A stretch of 64,000 nt of DNA from DASSKA01 sp963839365 (GTDB lineage Bacteria > Actinomycetota > Actinomycetes > Propionibacteriales > Nocardioidaceae). The position numbers were made by a program, and so were the translations under genes. The notes beneath the pieces are model-generated. The model did no database searches, was not told where the DNA came from, and saw only the letters and a list, made by a program, of their open reading frames with translations. The stretch spans positions 372,001-436,000 of the forward strand of contig CAWIUT010000003.1 in assembly GCA_963839365.1 (NCBI GenBank), in the 5' to 3' direction. Each line of letters starts with the position of its first letter. Position 1 is the stretch's first letter. Shown here piece after piece: positions 41,484 through 49,949 of the stretch.

Positions 41484-42353
41484 TCACGCCGCCCTCTGGT
41501 AGTCGTTCCATGCCCACGTGGCGGTCCGCTGGGCCAGCACCGCCAGCGCGTGCAGCCGGTACGACGCCGTACCGCGCACGTCGTCGATCGGCGCCGCGGC
41601 GCCGCGCACCCGCTCGCCGAACTCGCGGGCCAGCCGGTCGGGCAGCGTGCCCCGCGACTCCCACAGGCCGGCGGCGTCCAGCTCGCCGGCAAGGAACCGG
41701 CCGGCCTCCTCCGCGCGCCGCGGGGTGGGGGCGGCCGACCCGATGCCGGTGCCGACCGCCCTGCGGTCGGGATGCAGGGCCAGGCCGAAGGCGGCCACGG
41801 AGATCACCATCGCGTTGCGGGTGCCGATCTTGGCGAACTGCTGCGGGCCGCCGGCCGGGGCCAGCCAGACCGCGGCGATCAGCTCGTCCGGCTCGAGCGC
41901 GTTGCGCTTCACGCCGGTGTAGAACTCCGCGGCCGGGAGGGTCCGGGTGCCGCGCACCGAGGCGACTTCCACCTCGGCGTCGGCGGCCAGCAGCACCGGG
42001 TGGCAGTCACCGGCCGGCGATGCGGCGCCCAGGTTGCCGCCGACGGTGCCGCGGTTGCGGATCTGCGGCGAGCCGACCGTGCGGGAGGCCATCGCCAGCC
42101 CCGGCAACAGGTCCCCGAGCTCCTCGATCACCCGGGTGTAGCTGACGCCGGCACCGAGCCGGATCCGGCCGTCCCGCTCCTCCCAGGAGGCGAGCTCCGG
42201 GATCCGGGTCAGGTCGAGCAGCGCCTCCGGGCGACGGCGGTCGAAGTTCAGCTCGACCATCACGTCGGTGCCCCCGGCGACCGGGACCGCGCCCGGGCAG
42301 GCCGCCTTCGCCTCGAGCGCCTCGGTCCAGCGGCCGGGCCGCAGGAAGTCCAT
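41484..42353 (-). CDS. xanthine dehydrogenase, FAD-binding subunit (PucC type)
   Basis: 289 aa CO-dehydrogenase-flavoprotein-like subunit. It begins MDFLRPGRWTEALEA and contains the FAD motifs AGGTDVMVELN and RNRGTVGGNLGAASPAGDC, followed by GVKRNALEPDELIAAV and a C-terminal helical domain. It passes electrons from the Fe-S clusters to NAD+. AGGAG precedes the ATG at 42353. As first gene of the operon it faces the pucR gene across a 264-bp gap that holds the tandem repeats. Confidence 0.92.
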   Translation of the reverse strand: MDFLRPGRWTEALEAKAACPGAVPVAGGTDVMVELNFDRRRPEALLDLTRIPELASWEERDGRIRLGAGVSYTRVIEELGDLLPGLAMASRTVGSPQIRNRGTVGGNLGAASPAGDCHPVLLAADAEVEVASVRGTRTLPAAEFYTGVKRNALEPDELIAAVWLAPAGGPQQFAKIGTRNAMVISVAAFGLALHPDRRAVGTGIGSAAPTPRRAEEAGRFLAGELDAAGLWESRGTLPDRLAREFGERVRGAAAPIDDVRGTASYRLHALAVLAQRTATWAWNDYQRAA

Positions 42354-42396
42354 TCCGCTCTCCTGGTCTCGCGGTCTGCTCGTGACGTCTGACCCC

Positions 42397-42511
42397 GTTG
42401 CCTGTGTTGCCTGGTTTCCTGTGTTGCCTGGTTTCCTGTGTTGCCTGGTTTCCTGTGTTGCCTGGTTTCCTGTGTTGCCTGGTTTCCTGTGTTGCCTGAC
42501 TGTTGCCTGGC
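42397..42511. repeat. 17-bp tandem repeat array in the XDH/pucR divergent promoter region
   Basis: The unit TGTTGCCTGGTTTCCTG starts at 42405, 42422, 42439, 42456 and 42473 (five identical full copies). A partial copy follows at 42490 and a further TGTTGCCTGG at 42501; GTTGCCTG at 42397 is a leading partial. The array lies 45 bp upstream of the FAD-subunit start and about 107 bp upstream of pucR. Open frames across it on both strands are by-products of the periodicity. Possible roles: regulator-binding array, slippage-prone spacer, or neutral repeat. Confidence 0.95.
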
Positions 42512-42549
42512 TCCGAGTGAACCGGTCCGCGGCGCGCCCGCCAAGCACC

Positions 42550-42562
42550 GTTCGGTACGAAC
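42550..42562. promoter_or_regulatory. palindrome upstream of pucR
   Basis: GTTCG-GTA-CGAAC, a 13-bp dyad 56 bases before the pucR start. Its place in the divergent region makes it a candidate site for PucR. The gap between the repeat array and this site shows no clear -10/-35 pair. Confidence 0.4.
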
Positions 42563-42617
42563 CGGGGCGCTCCCCCACGCCCGGTGTTGTACGTTCCTCC
42601 AAGAGAAGGAGGGTGCG

Positions 42618-44150
42618 GTGCTGCTGCGCGACGTGGTGGAGGCGCCCGGGCTGGGGCTGCGCCTGTTGCTTGCGCCGGAGGACGCCCTCGACCGGCCGGT
42701 GCGCCGGGCGATCACGACCGACCTGCTGGAGCCGAGCCGCTACCTGACCGGCGGCGAGCTGGTGGTCACCGGGCTGATGTGGCGGCGCTCCCCCGCCGAC
42801 AGCCAGACTTTCGTCGCCTCCCTGGTCGAGGGTGGCGCGATCGCGCTGGCGGCCGGGGACGCGTTGCTGGGCAGCGTCCCGGACGACCTGGTGGCGGCCT
42901 GCCGCAGGCACGGGCTGCCGCTGGTCGAGGTGCCGGAGGAGGTCTCGTTCGCGGACCTGCTCGAGCACTGCGCCGCCGCGACCGGCTCGCGCGCCGGGGC
43001 GCGGATGTCCGCCTCGCTGGTCCGGCAGCGCGAGATGCTGTCGGCGATCGCGTCCGGGCGGACCCTGGACGAGGTGGCCGCCCGGGTGTCGAGCGAGATC
43101 GGCCGGCCCACCCGGGTGGTCACCGCCACCGGGCGACCCGTCGTACCCGGCCCGCACCCGCTGTCCGCCGACGACCTCGACCGGGTGACCCGGGCCTACC
43201 TGACGGCGCCGCGGCTGCCCGTGACGACAGGAGCGCCCGGCGCGGCGTTCACCGTGTTCCCGGTCGGCTCGGTGCTCGACAGCCGGCTCGCGTCCTGGCT
43301 GGTGGTGGTCGAGGGCGACGTCTCGGCGATGACCGATGACGTGGCGGAGACCGTCAGCGAGTTCGCGGCGATCGCCGCGCTGGACCGGTCGCGCCGGGCC
43401 GAGGGGCTGCGGGGGGTGCGCCGGATCGCCGAGGACCTGCTCGACCTGCTGGAGACCGGAGGCGGCCGGCGGGAGCTCGAGACGCGGCTGCAGCAGGCCG
43501 GCGCGGACCGGTCTCCGACCCTGGTGGCGGTGGTGGCCGGCTTCCCGGACCAGCCCGACCAGCTGGAGGTCACGCGCAGCGTGCTGGAGGACGTGGCACT
43601 GCACCTCGGCACCCCGGTCGTCGCCCCGCACCGCGACCGAGTGGTCGCGCTGGTGCCCGGCCTGCCGGGAGCGGAGCAGACCTTGCGGCGTGCCTTCGAC
43701 CGGCTCGCGCCGGGTCTGGGCCGGGCCCGGCTGGTGGCGGGGATCAGCGGTCCCGCCACCAGGGATGCGTTGGCCGGCGCGCTGGAGGAGGCGCGATTCG
43801 GGTGCCGGCTGGCCGAGGCCGGCCGCGCCCCGGTCAGCGTGGTCACCGCCGACCAGGTGACCTCGCACGTGCTGCTGCTCGCGTCGGTGCCGGACGAGGT
43901 ACGCCGGACGTTCGCCACCCGGGTCCTCGGCGCGGTGCGGGACCACGACGAGCGCACCGAGGCCGGCCTTCTCGACACGCTGCAGACGTTCATGGACTGC
44001 TCGTGCTCCTGGACCCGGACCGCGCATGCGCTGCACGTGCACGTCAACACCGTCCGTTACCGCATCGAGCGGCTCGAGCAGCTCACGGGCCGGGACCTCG
44101 GCCGGCTCGAGGACCGGGTTGACGTCTTCTTGGCCCTGCGCTCCCTCTGA
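42618..44150 (+). CDS. pucR: PucR-family purine-catabolism regulator
   Basis: 510 aa. An N-terminal PucR ligand domain (VLLRDVVEAPGLGLRLLLAP...RYLTGGELVVTGL, ~1-120) is followed by a GGDEF-like middle region and a C-terminal HTH_30 domain (LLDTLQTFMDCSCSWTRTAH then HVHVNTVRYRIERLEQLTG). Family members control purine or amino-acid catabolic genes in response to metabolites such as allantoin. AAGGAGG ends 5 bases before GTG 42618 and settles the start; the long upstream open frame runs through the repeat array and is not coding. It presumably controls the divergent XDH operon and may autoregulate. Confidence 0.9.
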   Translation: MLLRDVVEAPGLGLRLLLAPEDALDRPVRRAITTDLLEPSRYLTGGELVVTGLMWRRSPADSQTFVASLVEGGAIALAAGDALLGSVPDDLVAACRRHGLPLVEVPEEVSFADLLEHCAAATGSRAGARMSASLVRQREMLSAIASGRTLDEVAARVSSEIGRPTRVVTATGRPVVPGPHPLSADDLDRVTRAYLTAPRLPVTTGAPGAAFTVFPVGSVLDSRLASWLVVVEGDVSAMTDDVAETVSEFAAIAALDRSRRAEGLRGVRRIAEDLLDLLETGGGRRELETRLQQAGADRSPTLVAVVAGFPDQPDQLEVTRSVLEDVALHLGTPVVAPHRDRVVALVPGLPGAEQTLRRAFDRLAPGLGRARLVAGISGPATRDALAGALEEARFGCRLAEAGRAPVSVVTADQVTSHVLLLASVPDEVRRTFATRVLGAVRDHDERTEAGLLDTLQTFMDCSCSWTRTAHALHVHVNTVRYRIERLEQLTGRDLGRLEDRVDVFLALRSL

Positions 44151-44251
44151 CCCCGCCAGGCTGCCCGGCCGCAAGAGGTTGCGCCCCGGTGCGGGCAGCA
44201 GTTGACTGACCCAATGGTCGACCCAGCTCCCGCGCGCCCCGCGCGCCCCGC

Positions 44252-45889
44252 GTGCACGTGTACGACGTGGCGACGGGCGAGGTCGTCGCGGACCCCATCC
44301 AGCACGTGAACCTGATGGGCGGCTCGGTCGCCTGGCGTCACGACGGATCCGGCTTCTGGTACACCCTCTGCGCGGATCCCGGAGGGTTCCACCAGCAGGT
44401 GCGGTTCCGCGACCTCGGCACCGGCCAGGACCGTCCGGACCTCGCCGACGGCTTCGTCGAGCCCCGCATCGCGGAGAACTTCCTCTCCTCGAACCGTCAC
44501 TGGGTGATGGACCGGGTGCAGCGAGGCGACGGCGGGGAGTGGCAGGTGTTCGTGCGCGCCCAGGACGCCGGAGACTGGTGGCAGGTCGCCGGGATCCCGG
44601 CCAAGTGCGTGGCCGGGGTGCTCGGCGGCGACACGCTCTACCTGCTCTCCCACGAGGACGCCCCGCAAGGCAGGGTGCTCCTGCTGCCGCTCCGGCAGGG
44701 CGTCACCGTCGCCGATGCGGAGGAGGTGGTTCCGACCGGCGAGTCGGCGATCGAGGACCTGGCGGTCACTGACGGCACGCTGTGGGTGTTCGACATCGAC
44801 GGGGGTCCCGGCCGCGTGCGCGCGTTCGGCCTGGACGGCTCGCCGCGGCCGCCGGTCGCGATCCCGCCGGTCAGCTCGGTGACGAGGTACTCGTGCCCCG
44901 TCGCCCGCGTGGGCCCCGACGCCGTCGCCTGGAGCAGCGAGTCCTTCACCGCGCCGGCGACCTGGTGGCTGGCCGCCGACGGACAGGAGCCACGGCCGAC
45001 GGCGTTGGGCACGTCGACGCAGGTCGACCTGTCCGGGTACGAGGTGACGCGCGAGTTCGCCCGGTCGAAGGACGACACCTTGGTGCCGCTCACCATCATT
45101 GCCGCGCCGGGGACTCCCCGGGACGGCTCGGCCCCCGCGCTGCTGACGGCCTACGGCGGGTACGGCCTCTCCCTGGCGCCGCGCTTCCAGGACCAGATCC
45201 TGCTGTGGCTCGAGCAGGGCGGGGTCTATGTCGTCGCCAACATCCGCGGCGGCGGGGAGTACGGCGAGCGGTGGCACCACGCCGGGCGGTTGACCGCGAA
45301 GCAGAACTGCTTCGACGACTTCATCGGGTGCGCGGACCACCTGGTGCAGACCGGGGTCACGAGCCGCGACCGGCTGGCGATCACCGGCGGCTCCAACGGC
45401 GGGCTGCTCATGGGCGCCGTGCTCACCCAGCGGCCGGATATCGCGCGTGCCGTGGTGGCCGAGGTCCCGGTCATGGACTCGCTGCGCAGCGAGACCACAC
45501 CGAACGGCAGGTTCAACGTCACCGAGTACGGCACCGTCGAGGACCCCGACCAGTTCGCGGCACTGCTGGCCTACTCGCCGTACCACAACGTCGTGGACGG
45601 CGCGGCGTACCCGGCTGTGCTGCTCACCGCCGGCGAGTTCGACCCGCGCGTGGACGCCTGGCATGCCAAGAAGATGGCCGCGCGGCTCCAGGAGGCGACC
45701 GCGTCCGAGGAGCCGGTGCTGCTGCGCATCGACGCCGACGGGCACGGCCTCGGCAGCTCACTGGAGCAACGGATCGACCGGCTCACGGACGTCCACGGCT
45801 TCCTCTTCGACCGGCTCGGTCTGGGCTACCAGCGACCGGCGGGCGACCGCCCGGCCGGCGCGGGTGCCCGCCCTCGCCCTAGTGCTTAG
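44252..45889 (+). pseudogene. prolyl oligopeptidase (S9A), lacking the N-terminal ~170 residues
   Basis: 545 aa versus about 700 for the family. The C-terminal catalytic domain is intact: nucleophile Ser381 in GGSNGGLLMG, Asp464 in GEFDPRV and His498 in ADGHG, with AYGGYGLSLAP and NIRGGGEYGERWH before them. The N-terminus begins inside the beta-propeller (VYDVATGEVVADPIQHVN). By analogy with porcine enzyme (Ser554) about 173 residues are missing. No good Shine-Dalgarno precedes GTG 44252; an ATG at 44214 opens an unrelated frame. Probably a 5'-deleted pseudogene, though a truncated hydrolase could still fold. Its last codons come from the IS end. Confidence 0.7.
45877..45884. repeat. left target-site duplication of the IS481-family element
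   Basis: CCCTAGTG, identical to 47044-47051 on the other side of the element. The 8-bp length is within the range seen for IS481 insertions. Confidence 0.8.
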
Positions 45890-47043
45890 GGATCACGGGT
45901 TGGGGTGACACCCGGCCAGCCTCCGTGCAGGTGTGGGCCACGGGAGGCAGTCTCTGGATTGCTCAAGATCTAGAGAACAGGAAGCCATCCCGTGACCCAC
46001 GAGAACATTGTCTACGACCGTCGTGTCCGGTTGATCAACTACGCCGCGAAGATCGGCAACGTGGCCGAGGCGTGCCGGGTGTTCGGCGTCTCGCGCAAGA
46101 CCTACTACGAGTGGCTGAAGAAGGCGCAGGCCTACGGGCTGTCGGCGCTGCTTCCGCGAGAACGGCGCCGGCCGCACCAGCCGAATGCGATGAGCAGCGA
46201 GGAGGTCTCGGTGATCTTGGCCGAGGCGGTCTCCCGGCCAACGCTGGGTCCCAGATCGCTGCTGCGCCACCTCGAGGCCCGCGGGGTGCACCGCTCCGCG
46301 TCCGGGGTGGCCAAGGTGTTGGGCCGGCACAACCTCGGTACGGCCCGGCAGCGGGTCGCCGCGCTTGCCTCGCTGACCGCGGCCGAGACCGGACAGGTCA
46401 CCGAGCAGGCGCTGGAGGGCCCGTTCGGGTTCTGCCTGTACGCCTCCGCGCCCGGTCAGGTAGTCGCCTTGGACACCTTCTACGTCGGCCGACTCAAGGG
46501 CATCGGCGCGGTCTGGCAGCTGACCGCGGTCGACGTGGCCACCCGGCTCGCGGTGTGCCAGCTGGTCGTCGGAGACAAGACCGCCACCGTGGCGGCCGGC
46601 TTCCTCGACCACCTCAAGAAGGCGCTGCGCAAGCACGGCATCAAGCTGTCCGGGGTGCTGTCCGATAACGGGCCGGAGTTCACCGGCAAGGCGTTCAAGA
46701 CCCGCATCGGCGAGCTCGGGCTGGTCCATGACCGGATCCCGCCCCGCTCGCCGAACCACAACGCGGTCTGCGAACGCTTCCACGGCACCGTGCTGCGCGA
46801 GTTCTACCGGCCACACTTCCACCGCGGCCGAGTCGACGACATCGCCCTGCTGAACCGGTCGCTGCAGGCCTGGATCACCGACTACAACCACCACCGCCCC
46901 AACCACGGCGACTACATGACCGGACGCACCCCGCTGCAGGTCAAGAAACACCTCAAGAAGCGCATCCGGCAAACTGCTGGCTGACAACCACCAACGAGTC
47001 GTCCAGGGACGCCGACCTGTCACCCCCACCCGTGCTCCGGAAG
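45885..47043 (+). mobile_element. IS481-family insertion sequence, complete (1159 bp)
   Basis: Terminal inverted repeats are 45885-45910 and 47018-47043, 26 bp with 22 matches; the shared core is CACGGGT then GGGGTGACA. Both ends abut the 8-bp direct repeat CCCTAGTG. One transposase gene (45992-46984) fills the element. Intact ends, the duplication and an unbroken transposase indicate a recent insertion. It landed between the convergent oligopeptidase and CtaG-like genes, changing only the last codons of the former. Confidence 0.92.
45992..46984 (+). CDS. IS481-family DDE transposase
   Basis: 330 aa. An N-terminal HTH (NVAEACRVFGVSRKTYYEWL, residues 23-42) binds the ends. The integrase-like core has Asp161 (VVALDTFYVG), Asp225 (VLSDNGPEF) and Glu261 (NHNAVCERFHG), with 35 residues between the second Asp and Glu as expected for DD(35)E. 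The end, DYNHHRPNHGDYMTGRTP, is the normal family C-terminus. No frameshift. Start ATG 45992. Confidence 0.95.
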   Translation: MTHENIVYDRRVRLINYAAKIGNVAEACRVFGVSRKTYYEWLKKAQAYGLSALLPRERRRPHQPNAMSSEEVSVILAEAVSRPTLGPRSLLRHLEARGVHRSASGVAKVLGRHNLGTARQRVAALASLTAAETGQVTEQALEGPFGFCLYASAPGQVVALDTFYVGRLKGIGAVWQLTAVDVATRLAVCQLVVGDKTATVAAGFLDHLKKALRKHGIKLSGVLSDNGPEFTGKAFKTRIGELGLVHDRIPPRSPNHNAVCERFHGTVLREFYRPHFHRGRVDDIALLNRSLQAWITDYNHHRPNHGDYMTGRTPLQVKKHLKKRIRQTAG

Positions 47044-47051
47044 CCCTAGTG
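47044..47051. repeat. right target-site duplication of the IS481-family element
   Basis: CCCTAGTG, matching 45877-45884. It contains the stop codon of the CtaG-like gene (TAG on the minus strand at 47048-47046). Confidence 0.8.
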
Positions 47052-48035
47052 GGCGTTGAGCCGCTTGAGCATCCGGTTGTACGCCTCCAGGTAGGCGTCG
47101 TCCTCGTCGACGTCGGACTCCTCGGACGCCGCTCCCAGGGCCTCGTTCCCGCCTGCGATGTCGGTGAACCGCTGGCGGCGCACCCGCTCCAGCCAGGCGC
47201 CCGCGGTGGCGTCCCGGTTCGGGCTGGCGATCCAGGCCAGGATGATCGCGACCGCGAACAGCATCATCAGACCGTCACCGCCGACCCACATGATCCCGCC
47301 GCCTTCCTGCTGGTCGCGGAGCGGGCTCGGCGCCCAGGCTGCGGAGGTCGTCATGCCCGGGAACATCACCCAGCTGGCCTGCATCAGCACGATGCCGACC
47401 AACGTGTCCGGGACCATCGCGATCAGCAGCACGGCGATGCGCAGCAGGTGCGGCGGCCGCCAGCGCAGCGGCTCGCTCGCCATCAGGCACACCAGCATCA
47501 GCGACCCGGCCACCAGGTAGAGCACCTGCTCCGCCGGCATCAGCCACGGGTGCGCCATCATCGCGCTCATGAACCCGGTCAGGTGGGTGCCCACGATCGT
47601 TGCGCTGTAGATGGCAAGGCCGATCACCGGGTGCGTGGGCAGCGAGACCGGCCGCGAGCGCAGCAAGGACTCGAGTCGCTCACGGGTGCGGCCCGACGTC
47701 GCCCGCACCAGCACGGTCAACGGGTGCCCGGCCACCAGCAGGGCGGGCACCACCATGATCAGCAGCAGGTGCTCGACCATGTGGTCCCAGAACAAGGACA
47801 TCGAGTAGCCCTCGACGGCGGAGTTCATGGTGACCGCGAGCACCACGACCGCGGACACGAACGAGGCGATGCGCAAGGCTCCGAGCGGCCGGCCGTGGCG
47901 ACGGGCCCGGGAAAGACCGAAGCCGTAGGCCGCCAGGGCCAGCACCATCACGACGTCCCAGCCGACCGCGACGTGCCAGTCCGTGAAGAAGGTGTGCCAG
48001 TCCAGGGGCGGCAGCATCGGCTGCATCGGGTCCAC
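47046..48035 (-). CDS. cytochrome c oxidase assembly protein, CtaG (caa3) family
   Basis: 329 aa with about seven to nine membrane helices. The segments DWHTFFTDWHVAVGWDVVMV, FWDHMVEHLLLIMVVPALLV and HPWLMPAEQVLYLVAGSLM with conserved His are typical of CtaG_Caa3 proteins, which help form the copper centre of terminal oxidases. The C-terminal ~50 residues are acidic and cytoplasmic. GTG 48035 follows the VKOR stop by one base; ATG 48026 is an alternative. The stop codon lies within the IS target duplication. Confidence 0.82.
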   Translation of the reverse strand: MDPMQPMLPPLDWHTFFTDWHVAVGWDVVMVLALAAYGFGLSRARRHGRPLGALRIASFVSAVVVLAVTMNSAVEGYSMSLFWDHMVEHLLLIMVVPALLVAGHPLTVLVRATSGRTRERLESLLRSRPVSLPTHPVIGLAIYSATIVGTHLTGFMSAMMAHPWLMPAEQVLYLVAGSLMLVCLMASEPLRWRPPHLLRIAVLLIAMVPDTLVGIVLMQASWVMFPGMTTSAAWAPSPLRDQQEGGGIMWVGGDGLMMLFAVAIILAWIASPNRDATAGAWLERVRRQRFTDIAGGNEALGAASEESDVDEDDAYLEAYNRMLKRLNAH

Positions 48036-48036
48036 G

Positions 48037-48534
48037 TCAGGCGCTCCCGTCGTACTCACTCTCGCTGGCCACGCTCTCCTCGGCCATGGCCGCCGAGCCG
48101 AGCGCCACGACCACGAAGAGCACGAACGTGAGGATGTGCACGCCGGTGCAGTACAAGCAGATCGCGTCGAGGCGGAACAGCTCGACCCACACAAGGTACA
48201 GCGCCACCAGGACGCCGACGACGGCGCCTGCCAGTCTCAGCAGGCGCGGCGTCCGGCCGGGTCGCCGCCAGGCGGCCGGCAGGCAGAGCAGGAGCATGCC
48301 GACGAAGTAGACGAGCCCGAGCAACGCGAACGGGACGCCCCACACGTCGGCGTAGGAGCTGGTCGTCACCTTCAGGCAGTTGACGGTCGACGTCTCCGAG
48401 CACGCCAGCGTGGTCGAGGCGGTGTAGTGCTCGAAGGTGAGGTACGCCGCGTCCAGCAGGCCGAGCACGCACACCACCAGGGAGGCCGGAGGCGCCCACG
48501 CGGGGACCTGCACCTCCGGCGCAGCACGGTCCAT
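48037..48534 (-). CDS. vitamin K epoxide reductase (VKOR) family protein
   Basis: 165 aa with four membrane helices. The active-site pair is CLYC (Cys126, Cys129) and the loop cysteines are Cys45 and Cys53 with Ser60 after them, as in bacterial VKOR. Bacterial VKOR re-oxidises DsbA-like proteins and passes electrons to menaquinone. The neighbouring DUF929 thioredoxin-like protein (3 bp upstream) is a likely partner for extracytoplasmic disulfide formation. Confidence 0.88.
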   Translation of the reverse strand: MDRAAPEVQVPAWAPPASLVVCVLGLLDAAYLTFEHYTASTTLACSETSTVNCLKVTTSSYADVWGVPFALLGLVYFVGMLLLCLPAAWRRPGRTPRLLRLAGAVVGVLVALYLVWVELFRLDAICLYCTGVHILTFVLFVVVALGSAAMAEESVASESEYDGSA

Positions 48535-48537
48535 GCC

Positions 48538-49446
48538 TCAGCTCCCGCCCAGCGCCTTGGCCGCCTGGGTGACTCCTGCGGAGCTGCACACGCCGGCCGG
48601 CTGCTGGTGGGTCTGCTTGCACAGCGTCGCGGTGATCAGGTTGGCGGTTCCGTCCGCGCCCTTCGCGATGTCGCTGCCCGGGTTGTTCATCGCCTGCGCG
48701 ATCTGCAGGTGGCTCTTGCCCTGCAGCACCTGCGGGTTGTAGCTGGCGCCGACGATCATGTACTTCCCGCCGAGGTCGACGAAGGGGATGGAGCCTGCCG
48801 AGCTGGACGGGACGTAGGGGGGTGCGTCGTACTTCTGGAACACCTTGTTGTCCGCGGAGGGCAGCTTGTCGAGCGGGGCATGCTGCCGGTCCGTGGTCTC
48901 GTACCCGGCGAAGGAGAGGTACTTGCTGGAGTAGCTCGCCCCGTGGAAGGACAAGGTGGCGGTGTTCGGGTAGACGTCGTTGCTCGCCGACGTGGTGGTG
49001 CCGAGGTTGTGGAACGTGCCGAACCGGGACAGGGCGGCCACCACGGCCCAGCGCTCGGTGGCGCAGTACGGGCAGTACTCCGCGCCGACGTAGAGCACCT
49101 TGGGCTTGCCGCCCTCGGTCAGCGAGCCGCCGCCGGAGATGGGCTGGGGCCCGCCCCCGTGCTGGACGTCGACCGAGCCCGTGCCGATGTTGTTGTAGAC
49201 GCTGGTCGGGACTCCGCTCACGGCCTTGACGATCTTGGCCGAGGCCTGCCCACCGGAGGGGGTGGAGCTGCCGGAGCCGCTGACCACCTTGACCACGATG
49301 AACGCCACGATCACGACCAGGACCAGACCGATCGCGCCCATGGTGAGGTTCATGTTCCGCTTCTTGCGCGCTTCTTCCGCGCGCAGAGCGGCCAGCTTCG
49401 CCTGCCGGGCAGTCGTCTGTCCGGCCTGCGCCTGTCGTCGAGCCAC
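48538..49446 (-). CDS. membrane-anchored DUF929 thioredoxin-like protein
   Basis: 302 aa. An N-terminal cytoplasmic basic segment (EEARKKRN) leads to one membrane helix (~35-55, TMGAIGLVLVVIVAFIVVKV), then an extracytoplasmic domain of DUF929 type with the redox motif YCPYC (Cys125, Cys128) in VLYVGAEYCPYCATERW. It probably acts as a disulfide oxidase or isomerase partner of the VKOR encoded next. It is the first gene of this three-gene operon; the 83 bp upstream carry no recognised promoter. Confidence 0.82.
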   Translation of the reverse strand: MARRQAQAGQTTARQAKLAALRAEEARKKRNMNLTMGAIGLVLVVIVAFIVVKVVSGSGSSTPSGGQASAKIVKAVSGVPTSVYNNIGTGSVDVQHGGGPQPISGGGSLTEGGKPKVLYVGAEYCPYCATERWAVVAALSRFGTFHNLGTTTSASNDVYPNTATLSFHGASYSSKYLSFAGYETTDRQHAPLDKLPSADNKVFQKYDAPPYVPSSSAGSIPFVDLGGKYMIVGASYNPQVLQGKSHLQIAQAMNNPGSDIAKGADGTANLITATLCKQTHQQPAGVCSSAGVTQAAKALGGS

Positions 49447-49529
49447 GTCACACTCCTCGGGTCCGGCTGCCCTTCCGCCGGATCAGTTCCGGTCGAGCAT
49501 ATCTGCCGACCCTGAGCCGTCGGCGTGGC

Positions 49530-49922
49530 TTAGCCGGAAAGGGTGTCGAGTGCCGCGGCCAGCCGTTGCCGGGCCTCGTCCGCGACCGCGCGGATGCCCT
49601 CACCGTCCGAGAGCTGCACCATCGTCTCCGGGTCGAGCACCTCCACGCGGGTGGTCGCCTCGTCGAGCGTACGCACGACCACGTTGCACGGCAGCAGCGC
49701 GCCGATCGACGGGTCGGCCTGCAGGGCCGCGTAGGCAAGAGGCGGGCGGCACGCGCCGAGGATCACCTGCGGAGGGACGTCCACGTCGAGCTTCTGCTTC
49801 AAGGTGGCCGACAGGTCGATCTCGGTCAGCACACCGAAGCCCTGGTCGGCCAGCGCCGCCCGGACCGCCTCGAGGCTCTCGGAGTAGGGCCGGCCCAGCG
49901 TCTTTGTCATCGTGTAGCTCAT
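49530..49922 (-). CDS. DUF302 family protein
   Basis: 130 aa, no signal peptide. It follows the DUF302 pattern: YSESLEAVRAALADQGFGVLTEIDLSATLKQKL and LLPCNVVVRTLDEATTRVEVLDP; these proteins bind unknown ligands, sometimes linked to copper or stress. It is a single gene between the redox operon and the dimethylargininase gene. The function is unknown. Confidence 0.85.
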   Translation of the reverse strand: MSYTMTKTLGRPYSESLEAVRAALADQGFGVLTEIDLSATLKQKLDVDVPPQVILGACRPPLAYAALQADPSIGALLPCNVVVRTLDEATTRVEVLDPETMVQLSDGEGIRAVADEARQRLAAALDTLSG

Positions 49923-49949
49923 ACCCCCATCTTGCCGGGTGTCGCGAAG

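Noticed and set aside
42397..42511. Tandem repeats as a CRISPR array
   Set aside because: Units are contiguous 17-mers without unique spacers and no cas genes are near.
42438..42617. Upstream start for PucR through the repeat array
   Set aside because: The translation is repeat-derived (LPGFLCCLVSC...), while AAGGAGG directly precedes GTG 42618 and the PucR domain.
44000..48000. IS element as part of a larger transposon, genomic island or prophage
   Set aside because: Only one transposase and one pair of ends with a direct duplication; flanks are ordinary metabolic genes without phage or integrase genes.
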